Assembly (NCBI GenBank): GCA_900239685.1
Contig: OENT01000735.1
Location: 1 to 64,000 of the forward strand
Direction: 5' to 3'
Length of the DNA: 64,000 nucleotides
DNA from: Rotaria macrura
Taxonomy: Eukaryota > Rotifera > Eurotatoria > Philodinida > Philodinidae
Every line of letters starts with the position of its first letter. Within the stretch, counting starts at the first letter, position 1. A program made the translations under genes and the position numbers. The notes beneath the pieces were generated by a model, which did not search any database, was not told the origin of the DNA, and saw only the letters and a program-made list of their open reading frames with translations. This document shows, one piece after another, positions 11,888 through 23,246 of this stretch.

Positions 11888-13275
11888 GCAAGAAAAATGT
11901 AAGATTCCTACTAATTAGTTACAGTACATGTGTAATACTAATGATCATCTCTTGTTTGAGTTTTGTATCTTAGAAGATATAAAAATTATGAAGTATTCCC
12001 TAACAATCATTTAATTCGAGGAACTTCGTATCAAAGCATGGAAACACATCAAAATTCACAGTGATCATTGAAACGTTTTGCTAGTCCCGGCTCTAATGAC
12101 CATGCATATGATAGAACAGAGAATTAAGTGGAGTATACATTGTGGTAGAATTAGGTGCTTTGTACGTGATTATGAAGAGTTCTAGTATATTCGAGATCTG
12201 AATAACCCATATTTTAGGTGATTCATCAACCAGAGCTCTTCATTATTACCTTTAAAGAGCCTTATTCTATCGGAAACGATGCTCAACACAATTTTATATT
12301 GCATCCTAGTTGAATAATTCGGGATTCTCAGAAAACGGGGGATGTGGATGGTAACGTTTTTAGAAGAGCGGAGCCAGATTGATTTGTAAGTATTGTTTTA
12401 CTCAATAGTTCACTAGCATACAGACCAAAAAAAGAACTCTTCAAATGATTAAGAGATGGTATAGGTGTTCGTGTACAACAGTCCTCTCATCTAAATATCC
12501 ACACACATCTACCTGAATCCTACAGGAGTATCCACAAGCAAGTTTTCGACAATTTTTTGGAGCCATCTAGGAAAGCAGGATTAAGTTGTTAGCAATATCC
12601 TTCAATATGTATTTGTAATTATGTTTCAGAAAACCTCATTAATGATGAATGAGAAGTCTCGAGTAACTTATGTATTGATTCAGACTTGAAAATGATTCTC
12701 ATAACTTGTGAAAAGCCACCGATGACTCATTCCGGTCTGGTTCTGTCTGGGCGATTTAGACCTGAATCAGTGCCGGCCTAGAACAAATCCTACCGGTTGC
12801 AACACTAATATCATGCACTCAAACTCAGAACCTGTGCAATCGTTTCTGCATCAACATTTAACATTGCTGAATCAGAGGAAATTGCCAAACATACTCAAAT
12901 TAAGAATTTCAAAGAATACAATCAAATTCTATCAGCAAGCATACATGAATCCATAGAAAATACATTTCTCTTCCGTACGGAATAGGTGCATTCAACTTTC
13001 GGTCATATGGATCGACATGCAGATATATTAATTGCTCACTGGTTGTCCCTTCTCATATTTCTAAATACTATCTGTTAATTCAAATTTTCTTCAACTGTAC
13101 ATATTACTACCCTTCAAATTATATTGAACTCAATGATTAATGACTGTCGTCATGAGATAACTTTGAAACTGGTCGATTCTTGTCATCTGTTTAACATTAA
13201 ATGTCCTTGATGATGTAAACGAATGACAAATATATTTTCTTTTGTGGTTTAGGTGTCTTTGAGCTTTAAAAATAT
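11888..13275. other. Intergenic, possible transposon remnant near 12,720-12,815
   Basis: No gene recognised. A short patch of higher GC at about 12720-12815, ending in ccggttgcaacacta, looks like a worn transposon end, but no matching partner was found nearby. Confidence 0.4.
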
Positions 13276-13640
13276 TTGTTTCAGTATTTTGAACGTGACT
13301 ATAATGTAGGAGAAAATGATAGCCTCAATCATTTGATATCAAACATCCTCTATGGCTTAGATCGTTCAGCTTTTCATTATTATATTCTAGGGTTTCTCTT
13401 TGATCATAGTATTCAACTAAAGAAAACTGACGCTGATTATGGCTTACTGTTTAAGAACTGTTGCTTGAATATATTCATAGTGAAGTTCAACGAGATTCTG
13501 AAATTCATTGTGTTGTGAATCCTATAGGTTGATTAAGAGCATGTTAGCATTAGCATGGCGAGTGCCTGTCGAGATTGGACGACAAAATATTGAAATTGTC
13601 CCAAATAAACTGGTAAATGATGTTTCAGATAAAAAGTGAT
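13276..13640 (+). pseudogene. Unrecognised coding-like fragment
   Basis: An 80-codon open frame (starting 'MFQYFERDYNVGENDS') is followed, after a stop and a frame change, by a second coding-like stretch from about 13546 that reads 'MLALAWRVPVEIGRQN'. The residue mix is more protein-like than neighbouring open frames, but I recognise no family and cannot connect the parts with convincing splice sites. It may be a decayed gene or exons of an unseen gene. Confidence 0.25.
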
Positions 13641-15448
13641 AAGAGAGAAATGAGTAACTCATAGAACGATAGGGACAGAAAGAGAATGTTATAATTTCTC
13701 ATCTCTCTATTACTGTTTGATATCTGATGCAATCACAATTCTTTTGTTCTTTTTTCCTTCTACTCTCACGAGACGGATGGAAAAATTTAATTATCGTTAC
13801 ATATTTTTGAACTAAAGTGAGAAGAAAAAAAAAATACTTGCTACGCTTTAAGATCCAATATGAGGATTTAATGAGTGTATGCAAGCATAATGTTGTTCAT
13901 TTTAGTTATTATAATAAAAGTTGTTGTATATTTGTCAAAAAATATACATATGAACTTTGATTCGATTTCGAAACTCTGAGAAAATTCTTCTGAATTAGAT
14001 TCACTAGTTTTCAATTATTTATATTAAGTTCAAACGAGTTAAAGTCGTTTATATGAGTTAATTTTGACTTTTAGTTTCTTGAAATTAATTGTTTCCTCTT
14101 TTTCTATACGTTTTACATAGAATTAGACGAGCATTAACATATTCGACTAAGTAAAATTCTATAGGATCTGTATTTAGCACTTCTATTAAATTTTAAAGTT
14201 ATTTAAATTCTAACAGTACGATGAATGTTCCAAATATAAATATTCTTTTACCTGAATTATAAATGTCAATTTAATATTTGATTTAAGATATCATACTTTC
14301 ACAAAACTCAAAACTCGTACGCATAAACACATTAGAATTGGCTTACTTGAAAAGTATTTGGTTATTCTTTTCTCCCCTTGAATTACTAGGAAAGAAAATA
14401 GAGTTTAGGAAATGAGATTGGCATCATTGGTGTCATTATTGAAAATGAAAAACGACCAAAAAGTATCAAATTTTATTACACTTTGTAATAATTGAAATAT
14501 TTACGAATGGTGTAAAGTGTTAATTTCTTTTTAAAGTTCCCTGTTATTCCATGAGGTTTTATAATAATAATCAAGGTGACCCGAAATTATTGTATTGCAT
14601 ACAAGCTATTAATTCTTATATTCGCAGATTAGTGTGATTATATGTTTGAGGGTGTTCGAATATTTATTCATTTAAAAAGTTTTCAGTATCAGATATATTA
14701 ACAAGTACTTAAATTAATTATTAGTGGCAGTAGTAAGAACACAAATACAAACTAATGTTTGATTTCCGATTTTTATCGCGGCATATTTCTGTATTCAACC
14801 GTATCTCCAAATAAAATTATCCGACGTAATATAGTTCATATATTATCTTACAATAAATATTTTATGCAAGAGAATGTTCTCTAGATTATATGCTCATACC
14901 AACGCAATATCAAGGTTTCCAAAATGTACCAGTAGATTTTCAGTGGCGATGGATATCTATGATATAAGTTATTCAAATTAAACGAATAGTATCGTGTTAA
15001 CTAACTGGTTTTCATAATCTCATTTAAAACTTGACAGAAAGTGTTGAACGTTTTTTTTTTCAACAGCTGTTCTTTGTAAAATAAATCTGTTTTAGTAATA
15101 TGAAGAACATATTTATTTAATATGTTTGATTGCATGATAACATACATAATTAGATTTCTACCTTTCTATCGTATTTCTTGTCTTAATTAAAAACTCTACT
15201 AATGAAGAATGCATGAAGCCGTCCTTTTTTTGTCTAGTGCTTGGACGCAAAAAATTATAAGTTAAGTGATTCTCTGAGATTTTAAACCCCATTGCAGAAA
15301 GTATTCTATTATAAACAATCTTTTAAGTCTTTTGCTCATTATTGCATGCTTTCTATTACACTTATATGTAACAGCAGTGTATTGATCACGATAATAGAGT
15401 GAATCTGACAACTGATATTTTTCCTAGATTTCATAAAATATCATTACC
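13641..15448. other. Intergenic, nothing recognised
   Basis: Very AT-rich, with poly-T and poly-A runs and stops in all frames. No repeats with clear ends were found. Confidence 0.5.
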
Positions 15449-15766
15449 ATGATAAAGAAAAAACGTAGAATAGATATTAGTAAAAATATGCAGACTAAAG
15501 TTAGGTGTGAAAATACGTTACAGTTGGATTGTTCGGAGCCGTTTAAGAATGGGTACCATACGGACGATTTTATACGATATAATGATTATTTATATTACGC
15601 GAAAATGTCTGTAGGAAACAGGCGACATCTTAACATAAAAAGGAATGGATTAAGCAAAATATTTAACAGCATTGCACGGTACAACAGAGGATTTAATAAC
15701 AGAGTGCGTCTTGTATCTTCTCAATTAAATGAGGCAAGAAATCCTCGGCGGAATAATAACACATAA
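15449..15766 (+). CDS. Small basic hypothetical protein, 105 residues
   Basis: An open frame with ATG in reasonable context, followed about 40 bases later by aataaa (15807). The product is rich in Arg, Asn and Lys ('NRRHLNIKRNGLSKIFNS'), with no signal peptide or membrane segment. An acceptor-like ttttcctag lies just upstream (about 15420-15428). I do not recognise a family. It may be a real short gene, the last exon of one, or chance. Confidence 0.3.
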   Translation: MIKKKRRIDISKNMQTKVRCENTLQLDCSEPFKNGYHTDDFIRYNDYLYYAKMSVGNRRHLNIKRNGLSKIFNSIARYNRGFNNRVRLVSSQLNEARNPRRNNNT

Positions 15767-15845
15767 TTCCATACAGCCAGTAAACATAACAATAATGTTG
15801 TTGTATGAATAAAAATAATTGAAAATATTTTTTTCTTTTGGTCTA

Positions 15846-16110
15846 TTGGAGGCAATACTGGATAATCCGATAATAGATATTTCACTCGAATATTTTCTTC
15901 TTCTTCAACGGCTTACTGTATGATTTGTTTAATTTCGTCAGCAAGATCACATCTTCTAATTATAGAAATAGCACTGTTCCAACATTGACATTCTACTTGT
16001 ACTTATGCGAATGATCGCTCCTGATTCTCCATCTTAATCTCGACCCCTTGTTTCCTCATTTTTGCATCCAGCAAAGGTTGATTTTCTAAACCTAGAATGA
16101 TAATCAATGT
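15846..16110 (-). pseudogene. Decayed coding fragment, unrecognised
   Basis: Read on the minus strand, two adjacent stretches look protein-like: 'LENQPLLDAKMRKQGVEIK' and, after a stop, 'RRCDLADEIKQIIQ' then 'AVEEEENIRVKYLLSDYPV'. In-frame stops interrupt them and no consistent splice sites join them. This suggests an inactive gene copy. The family is not recognised. Confidence 0.3.
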
Positions 16111-17059
16111 ATGAAAAAGAATTCGTGCATCGTGATAAAATAAATAATCTTCTTGTTTAAGTTGCGAAACATTGTAAAATAAACTTGATCAAATATATAC
16201 ATATGGGGAAACGTATAACATGGTGATATATAATTGTCAAGGAAAAAATATATAAAAACCATGCAAGTGATGTAAATTGTATAACGATTTATCCGAAACT
16301 AAACAAGGCTCCCCCGTGAAGAATAATTATACGTACATCGATGTATGTATAATGAAATGAAATGATGATCTCTAATCAATGTTTCTTTTAACATTCGTTG
16401 TTTAGCTGTACTTTTTCTATAGAATACCTAGTAAACGTGTCGAAAGCACCCGTCTAATAAAAACCGCAAGAAAATCGGCGGTTGACCGGCGTTTTACCAG
16501 ACAGGTTACCAGCTCCCATATCAGTGTAATTTACCGGAGGAAAGACAAATACCGCGGTTTACCGCTAAAATTGATCCGCGTTTCACGACATGGAGATTTC
16601 AACGAGTCCAAGCGCCGAAAAGTGTAACGCAAATTAAAATTGACCTTCTTATAAACCTTTTTTAGGTAGTTTTGGCGATAAATGGGCCTATTTCAGTGGT
16701 GTAAATAATGAGATGCTTAATCACCGTTTTTGGCGTTTCATTGTTTGTCTTGATAGTGCCTATGAGATCTAAGTGTCTGAAAAAGAAGACAGATTTGACG
16801 TAAAAATCGTGTCTTAACTATTCTGTAAGTGGATGCATCGTTTTAGAAGACGCTTGAGATTTTTTTACAGTGCGTAATCCAACATGGAAAGGATTTTGTA
16901 ATTATTAAATAGTGAATAAATATCTACTCAAGTGGTACTTAATTAATAAGAGCCCATCTAATGAGAGCGTCTATAATTATTATGCACCCAATATGTCCTA
17001 GACAAAATAGATGACTTACTCGTCGATCGAGCAATAGTAAATGAGTACCAATTAGCTAG
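16111..17059. other. Intergenic with a GC-richer patch
   Basis: A patch at about 16440-16640 is rich in ccgg, accgcgg and gttttacc words unlike its neighbours, suggesting an old repeat, but I could not define ends. Nothing else recognised. Confidence 0.4.
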
Positions 17060-17336
17060 ATACCCAGGTCGAACCGTACGATCCATACCCGCCTCTATAC
17101 GGGTCGTATATTGGGCGCAGAATTACGGACCGTACCATCATTAAAATAGGCCGTTTTACGGCCGTGCACCGTGACGATACCACACCCCGTATTACTGTAC
17201 GCCTTGGCTGTACCGTATACTGGACCGTATTGTCTCAGTGTACGGCCGTAAAACGGTCTATTTTAATTATGCTACGGTCCGTAATGCTGCATCCGCTATA
17301 CGGGGCTTGTACGGGCGTATCGTTCCACCTGGGTAT
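17060..17336. mobile_element. Foldback (hairpin) element of about 277 bp
   Basis: The left arm from 17060 (atacccaggt then gaac) and the right arm ending at 17336 are inverted copies. The match continues inward for about 110 bases per arm through 'attacggaccgta' and 'ccgttttacggccgt'. The whole element can fold into one long hairpin. It is GC-rich relative to its flanks and full of cgta/tacg words. No coding capacity. No certain target duplication was found. Confidence 0.8.
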
Positions 17337-17705
17337 TTATTGATTGGTTACTTCTTAGAGAATATTTGTTGGTTGAGAAATAATCACCTGATTAAAAGTT
17401 AGATTAGTATTCATCAGTTGATCCCTAACTAGATCGTGTATCATAAAAATATACACGACAATAGTATCATTTATTCAAGGTATTTAGTTTTTCAACTGAA
17501 AGATAATCGCAAGTCTTGAAAAAAATCGTTTAAAATAGTCTTCAAAAAAGTCTAACAAAATATTCTAAGTTCATGAAACAACAATGAAATGTATAACTAT
17601 CCAATACTATCACGTATTCATATAATCTTCGTCTATGTTATCTAAATTAGTAGGTAAAAGAAATACTTTGTTTTATATATGATTAGGGATGCAACGGTGA
17701 GAAAA

Positions 17706-17850
17706 TGGTGAAGCCGGTAAGAATACGAAAAACCTACGATGAAGGCCGGTGAATTAGCATGGCTAGATTATGTTAACAGAGAGCCATCTGAATAATATAA
17801 GAAACCGGTCTTCACCGTAGGTTCTTCATCAGCTTACCGGCTTTCACTGG
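17706..17850. repeat. Inverted repeat (foldback) of about 145 bp
   Basis: The left arm (ggtgaagccggtaag then aacctacgatgaaggccggt) and right arm (accggtcttcaccgtaggtt then cttaccggctttcac) are imperfect inverted copies of about 45 bases with a short loop. A hAT-like word tagggatgcaac lies just to the left at 17684, so this may be the inside of a truncated hAT-type element. Confidence 0.65.
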
Positions 17851-18770
17851 TCTTAAAGATATGCTTGAAAGCGCTATCATATTAAATATGATAGCACTCA
17901 GAAGTCTTGCGTCAGTGATATATAAAGCACCGGAAACCGTAAAACCTCTTAGTATAAAGATCACAAACATAGCAAATTCAGGTAATATGATTGAAACAAA
18001 ATCATGAAAACCCTGAACGAATACGCTTATAAACAAAAATTTTGGCTTGGAAAGTGAACTAGATAATAGATTAAAGATAAAACGTTGAACAATGATGTAA
18101 TAAAAATGCATATAATGTGAGGTTTTTTAATCAAATTTTCGGTTTGCAATGTTTTCATATGAAGGATTTGTTGATGTGAGATGCTTGATAATCATTCATC
18201 TTTTCAATACATCGAACGCTTCTTTTAAAGCTAAATAAAAACAAAAGCTTTATGTGAAGAGAAAACAATATCGACTTTATCTCGCTTGCTTTAATCGTTG
18301 ATATTCCTTTTTTCTCTCTTTTAAAAAAGTATATAATCGTCTTCGATTTGTTTTCGGTTATCCATGGTATAATATCTTATAATTAATTTTTAGTTTCTCA
18401 AGACGTTAAACTTTTGTTTGTAAAGAAACAATTTTCTTTTGTTGATTATCAACACTATTGCAACGCGATAAAATAATGTTCAGTATCAAGAAAAAATAAC
18501 AAGTGTAAGCTTTTATAAAAAAAAAGAAGAAGATTATCTAATCAAGCAAAAACATTATTATAACGATCAAATCTCGAAATGGGTGACGAAAAAGTGTTCC
18601 AATGTGGCTCAGAGTGCCCTAGGAATTATTTACATCCACCTCTTCGGTCGGAGACAGGTCCGAACGAAATGTTTTTTACACATGTTTTTTCAACAAAATT
18701 TGTAGATTACTAAAGTAATTTCTAATGTACTTGGAAGCAATTACACAGTCTTATTCTTAGTTTGATTATT

Positions 18771-19357
18771 ACGAATTCTCGAAAAACTAATCGAAAGAAA
18801 ATGCAACAATTTGAATCTGTTTCTAAGTACAACAAACAAAATAGATTGTACTGTTTCCGAACTCAATAACGCTGATTCTGCAATGACACGATATTCTATG
18901 ATATAATTCATTCATGGAGTTACACCTGTGGATAGTTCAAGAGATTTCAAGGTGAAAGTGCAGTTAGTTTCTGATTTCGATTGTACAGAAGGCCAGCTTA
19001 CCGTCAAAATTAGTTTGTGAAAAAAGAAATTTATACCTAAAATTGAAGAGATTCCTGTTAACTTGAGATGTTCGCATTTTTCTTGACGTTCAAAGGCTGC
19101 AATATCTACGGCATTCTAACTCACAGCATATAGTCGAAATCTGCAAACAATATCGGCCGAAAAAGAATACAAAAACCATAGAATTTTGCTTGTTCCGGAA
19201 AATGGTATGCTTTCCATGGATTTCCAGGTTAATAAAAGTTGAAGAATTAGGTAAGCTATCATTTAAAGCTCCTACCATCGACGAAACTCTATTTTTGACA
19301 CATTTTTTCTCTCAAACACTTTCTCTCGTTGGTTACAATACCATCTTTGCCGTATAG
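18771..19357 (+). pseudogene. Decayed gene with several in-frame stops
   Basis: Largely one reading frame gives protein-like sequence across about 590 bp, broken by single stop codons. Segments include 'CTVSELNNADSAMTRYSMI', 'GVTPVDSSRDFKVKVQLVSD', 'FIPKIEEIPVNLRC', 'NHRILLVPENGMLSMDFQVN' and 'LGKLSFKAPTIDETLFLTHF'. The last lies in a shifted frame. Lack of usable splice sites at the stops argues for a dead gene rather than introns. I do not recognise the family. A short frame at 18579 (starting 'MGDEKVFQCGSECPRNY') may be its former first exon. Confidence 0.45.
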
Positions 19358-21333
19358 AACATTGTATACAGACGAGACATACGGCTGGGCTAAATAATTG
19401 CTCTGGCTTACTATATTAGTCATCTTGTCAGAGATTTCAAAAAAATTTAAAATCATGAATTTTATACTAAGAAAACAGAGCACATGACGTGTCATGACGT
19501 GATGCAATGAACATTTATTTTGATGTACTACAAATTCATTGACTGGAAGAAACATCTCAACGGAAAAAAGTATTAGTGTGATTTCGGACCCTAATGATAG
19601 ATTATAATCGATAAAAATGCCTGTTTTAATCAATGAAATTTGAAATACATCAAAATGAATGTTCGTTTCATCATATAACATGGCATATATGCTTATTTTT
19701 CAACTCACTGGACTGAAGTTTAAAAACTTTTTCTATCACGAAACATTTTTGACAGTTTGTAATACTTAAAATGAGTATTTAGTTTATTAAAAAGTTAAAA
19801 AAACAATAAATGTGTGGGACTGGGTCGGATGACCTATTTCTAGGTCTACTAATGATAAAGAACATTTTCTATAGAAATGAAAGTATAGCTATAAGAAATT
19901 CTTCTTCACAGGAGAATCATTCCAACAATCCGTTCTAGTGGATCCCCAATAGCAGCCCGATTCAATTTTATGTGAATTTCAATAAAACTGATGAACTCAT
20001 AGAAATTTGGGTTGTGGATCGATATTCGGATCCCTAGTGTTGTAATCCAATCATATATTTCTGTAGGATCTGATGCAACCTATCGGAGGACTTTCACCGA
20101 CCTCTACTGTTTGCTCCAGATACTAAATCGTGTCCAAATAATAAAAGATGAACTTTCCGTCGGATCCGATAGTGGTTCCTCAACCCGGAATACCATCAGA
20201 TTTTGTCGGTTCGTCGCATCCTGTAAGATCCGATAGGATTCAGTGTTGGATTCATTCCCCTGGTTTATATAATTTTCGACAGTTTACGACGCATGAATTT
20301 TTGCTATTTATCCAGCCACAAGAGAGGTGATTAGATGAGTATTTAGGGTAAGAATGGATTTTCTTGTGATCCAATAGGTTGGCACTACATATGGTCTATA
20401 AAAGAAGAGTTCGCCCTTTCCTTCCCAATCGTTCATCTTTTCATTCATTAGTTTTGCATGCAACCAAGACGCAGACTTACCGTAACTGCACACAATTGAA
20501 CCTAACTTTCAGCATAGTGTAATATGTCACGTTTGAGATTTTATTGATGTACTTTTGCGTGATGTTAGTTCAAAGGAATGCAGGTTGAGTCACTATAACA
20601 AACAATGAACCATAGTCACATTTGGCTTGCACCACGAATTTCTTTGATCTTCTCTTTGATCATGCGGCATTTTCTTTTTGATCTGTGATCAATGCTTCTG
20701 CATTTTGACACCCAAACATAAAACGTGAATAAGTAGGGTGTGGGTGTATGATCATTCAAAATTTGTTGCATCTCACACTTGATTATTTTCAAAGATCATA
20801 GAACTTCCTTGGTCAATGAAGTTTAGACTACAATATTGATTGCTTTTCTAGTAAGATCTTATAGCAACTCTGGTATGCATTTGATGTATTGTTCAAGAAC
20901 CTGATAAAAATAATCTCTCTTTAAGCATATATTGAATACAATAATAGATTAACTTGAATATTTTTGAATCTGACGTTTTAAAAGTGTTAAACTATTTTTT
21001 GAAGATTCTTCTGTTAAAATATACTCCTCTGCTATCTTTCTTTCGATTCTTAATTCACAACCATGTACTTGTATGTGTAGAGCAGTGAATCATAACCTAC
21101 GGATGGGAATTGTAAATAACTGTCAATATTTCCTGACGTTTCTCTTTTCGTGTTTTATGAGAATTAGAGAAACGCAGAATGTTGTCGGCTTATTCGCAAT
21201 TTTATTTAAACCACTAAGAATGACATGGCTTAATGAGACGTAGTACCTATTGTAAGTAAATTATGGCGAATGAAAGGAAAGCATCAACACAGAACACATG
21301 AAACAATATGAACAACTAAAATTTGAGTCATGA
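19358..21333. other. Intergenic, no gene recognised
   Basis: A 130-codon minus-strand open frame (19289-19681) overlaps the decayed gene antisense and is not supported. Around 20055-20245 and again at about 29140-29275 the words ggatccgat/atccgatcgg recur, hinting at an old dispersed repeat without definable ends. Confidence 0.4.
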
Positions 21334-21639
21334 GTGATGGTTTCCAGAGTCGAACCACTGTCGCATATGAAGAGAATTCATAGACTATCGACGGTTGAGT
21401 TGCGTGAGACATGTGCAACAGAAAAGAGTTACGCAAACATGGTACAAACACTCGAGAAACAAACACGTTGCCAATCCTCTGAAAACAGAATGCTGTCTAC
21501 AATGATACATGATGCTCATCAGAAACAACAGAATACTATCGATTCATTGATCACAAATCAACAAAAGCTGATGAATTCAACAAATAGTACGAAAAGTCTT
21601 CAGTATCATTCCAAGTCTTTATGTGTGTTGCTTATTTGA
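21334..21639 (+). CDS. Hypothetical Gln/Ser-rich protein, 101 residues
   Basis: An open frame with protein-like composition between residues 12 and 80 ('HRLSTVELRETCATEKSY', 'DAHQKQQNTIDSLITNQQKL'). Gln, Thr and Ser are common, and a weak heptad pattern suggests a helix. It faces the p62 gene tail-to-tail. No family recognised, no membrane segment. It could be a real small gene or part of one. Confidence 0.3.
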   Translation: MMVSRVEPLSHMKRIHRLSTVELRETCATEKSYANMVQTLEKQTRCQSSENRMLSTMIHDAHQKQQNTIDSLITNQQKLMNSTNSTKSLQYHSKSLCVLLI

Positions 21640-21745
21640 AAAGAGAATATGAATGGAGAAAAGGCTGATGCAATAGAATTTACGTTTTGCACGAATTCAA
21701 CAAATAGATGTTCAATATTTTTTAACTTTTATTTCAAGTTCTTAG

Positions 21746-21751
21746 TTTATT
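21746..21751 (-). terminator. Poly(A) signal of the p62 gene
   Basis: aataaa on the minus strand about 85 bases past the p62 stop codon. Confidence 0.6.
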
Positions 21752-21836
21752 ATAATGGAAAGTACAATAGATTTTCTTGCTTGAATGCTACAGAAAAATA
21801 AAAATGACAGTCTACAGTGCGATGTTGTTTTCGCAT

Positions 21837-23246
21837 CTAATTTTTGTAATTTCGTGGATTGAGAGCGTCAAGAACTTGATTAAGGTTACCGTTTTTAGCT
21901 TTGATAAGTTCAGTAAGTACACCATTTGAGTCGACAAATCCCATGGCACTCATTCGCTCAATACATTCTTCGATTTTCTTCTGTTGTTGAGCTTGCTCAC
22001 CAGCAGCTCCAGCAGTTGTTGCTGTTGATGATGGGGATGCTGCTGGTGGTGGTTGAAACATGGGAGCGAACATTGTTTGAAGTTGCTCAAGTAAGTTACC
22101 ATATTGTGGAGCGTTACCATTAGCCGAAGCCGAAGCCGAAGCCGAAGCAGAAGCCGATGCAGTTTCTTCTGTTGGAGGAGCATTTGGTTTAGCTTCAGTA
22201 CTGACATTGCTACTTGCTGTTTCTTCTTCTGTCTTTTGTGTTGTTTGGGGCTGTTCAGTTGGTTTTTGGGTTTGTTGATTGTCAACAAAATAATCACAAT
22301 CAATACCGAATGTTGAAAGAACTTCACGAAGAAATTCACCAATATTTCCGAGAAGAATGCTTTGGTCAATAGGTTTGTCGGCTTGTTCACCAGTTTTGAA
22401 TCGATTCAGAATTTCGGTGACTTTTTCTGTACGTAAATATGCAGGTAGATGAGCTTCAATTAATTCCGCTAATTCTTTGCCTTTGAATTGACCAAGAAAT
22501 TGACTCATGTCATTTGGCATTCGGAAATCAGCTGAGTGACCTTGTTGTTGATGCATAAAATGACGCCAGAAACGGCCACCAGCACCACCACATCGACCGC
22601 CACCAAACGGTCCACGACCACATCGTGGATGTCCTCCAAAGGGACGTTGAGGTGGACGTGTCAATTTTATCATATTATGTTCTGGATGAAGATTTTTTTC
22701 CGAGCATGTTTGACACAGATCATAATCCGGACATTCCATGCATCTAACAGAAGCAAGAACAAATACAAAAAGTCAATCCTCTGGAAACAACTAAAAGTGA
22801 TTAGTTAGAAATTACTTATAACGAATACCAACGACGGGACCTTGACAACCATCGCAAGTAATGCCAATGTGAATTGTTGTATTAGGATTTGTTTGTTCCG
22901 GCTTTTTAGCTTTTGGTTTAACATAAATTTTAATTGTACCACCAAGTGGAACAACAGTTAATGCCGATCGTAATTCTTCGTCGGATGAAAATGTTATACG
23001 ATCATTATCTTCATCTGTGTATTGTAATGTAAATTGACCTTGAGGATAGTCATTGTTTAATCGTGAAACGATCGTTTCTAATGTTTGATATGCATTAGTA
23101 CTTGGCGATGTATCAAGCTATAAATGAACATAGTTAGATGTATATGAGTAATTATTGGGATTACTTACAGAAAATCGACGAATCTCTGGTTGACTTTCAA
23201 CGATATCGTTGTAATAAACTTTGACAATAACTTGTTGTGTAGACAT
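21837..23246 (-). CDS. SQSTM1: Sequestosome-1/p62 (Ref(2)P) selective autophagy receptor
   Basis: Three exons (23246-23169, 23117-22816, 22743-21837) give 428 residues, close to human p62. Residues 5 to about 98 form a PB1 domain with basic Lys9 and 'EIRRFS' on one face and the acidic OPCA loop 'DEDNDRITFSSDEEL' on the other, the arrangement used for head-to-tail polymerisation. A ZZ zinc finger follows from about 109 ('CDGC' then 'CMECPDYDLCQTC'). Then comes a Gly/Arg/Cys-rich stretch. The C-terminus from about 382 is a UBA domain ('IERMSAMGF'), which binds ubiquitin. The protein collects ubiquitinated cargo into bodies for autophagy. A (Ser-Ala) repeat lies near residue 325. I see no classical acidic DDDW-x-x-L motif for Atg8 binding. 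The ZZ domain is split by the second intron. Confidence 0.93.
22119..22163 (-). repeat. Hexanucleotide repeat coding for (Ser-Ala)n in p62
   Basis: About six near-identical gccgaa units in the plus strand, read as Ala/Ser codons on the minus strand. It lies in the disordered linker before the UBA domain and is likely length-variable between alleles. Confidence 0.8.

Noticed and set aside
12797-12812. hAT-like right end ccggttgcaacacta
   Set aside because: No matching left end or 8-bp duplication found nearby.
17684-17698. hAT-like left end tagggatgcaac
   Set aside because: No inverted partner was found to the right; noted only as context for the foldback at 17706.
17812-18111. 99-codon minus-strand frame with hydrophobic stretches
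   Set aside because: It starts inside AT-rich DNA and its end overlaps the foldback repeat; the hydrophobicity follows from T-rich codons.
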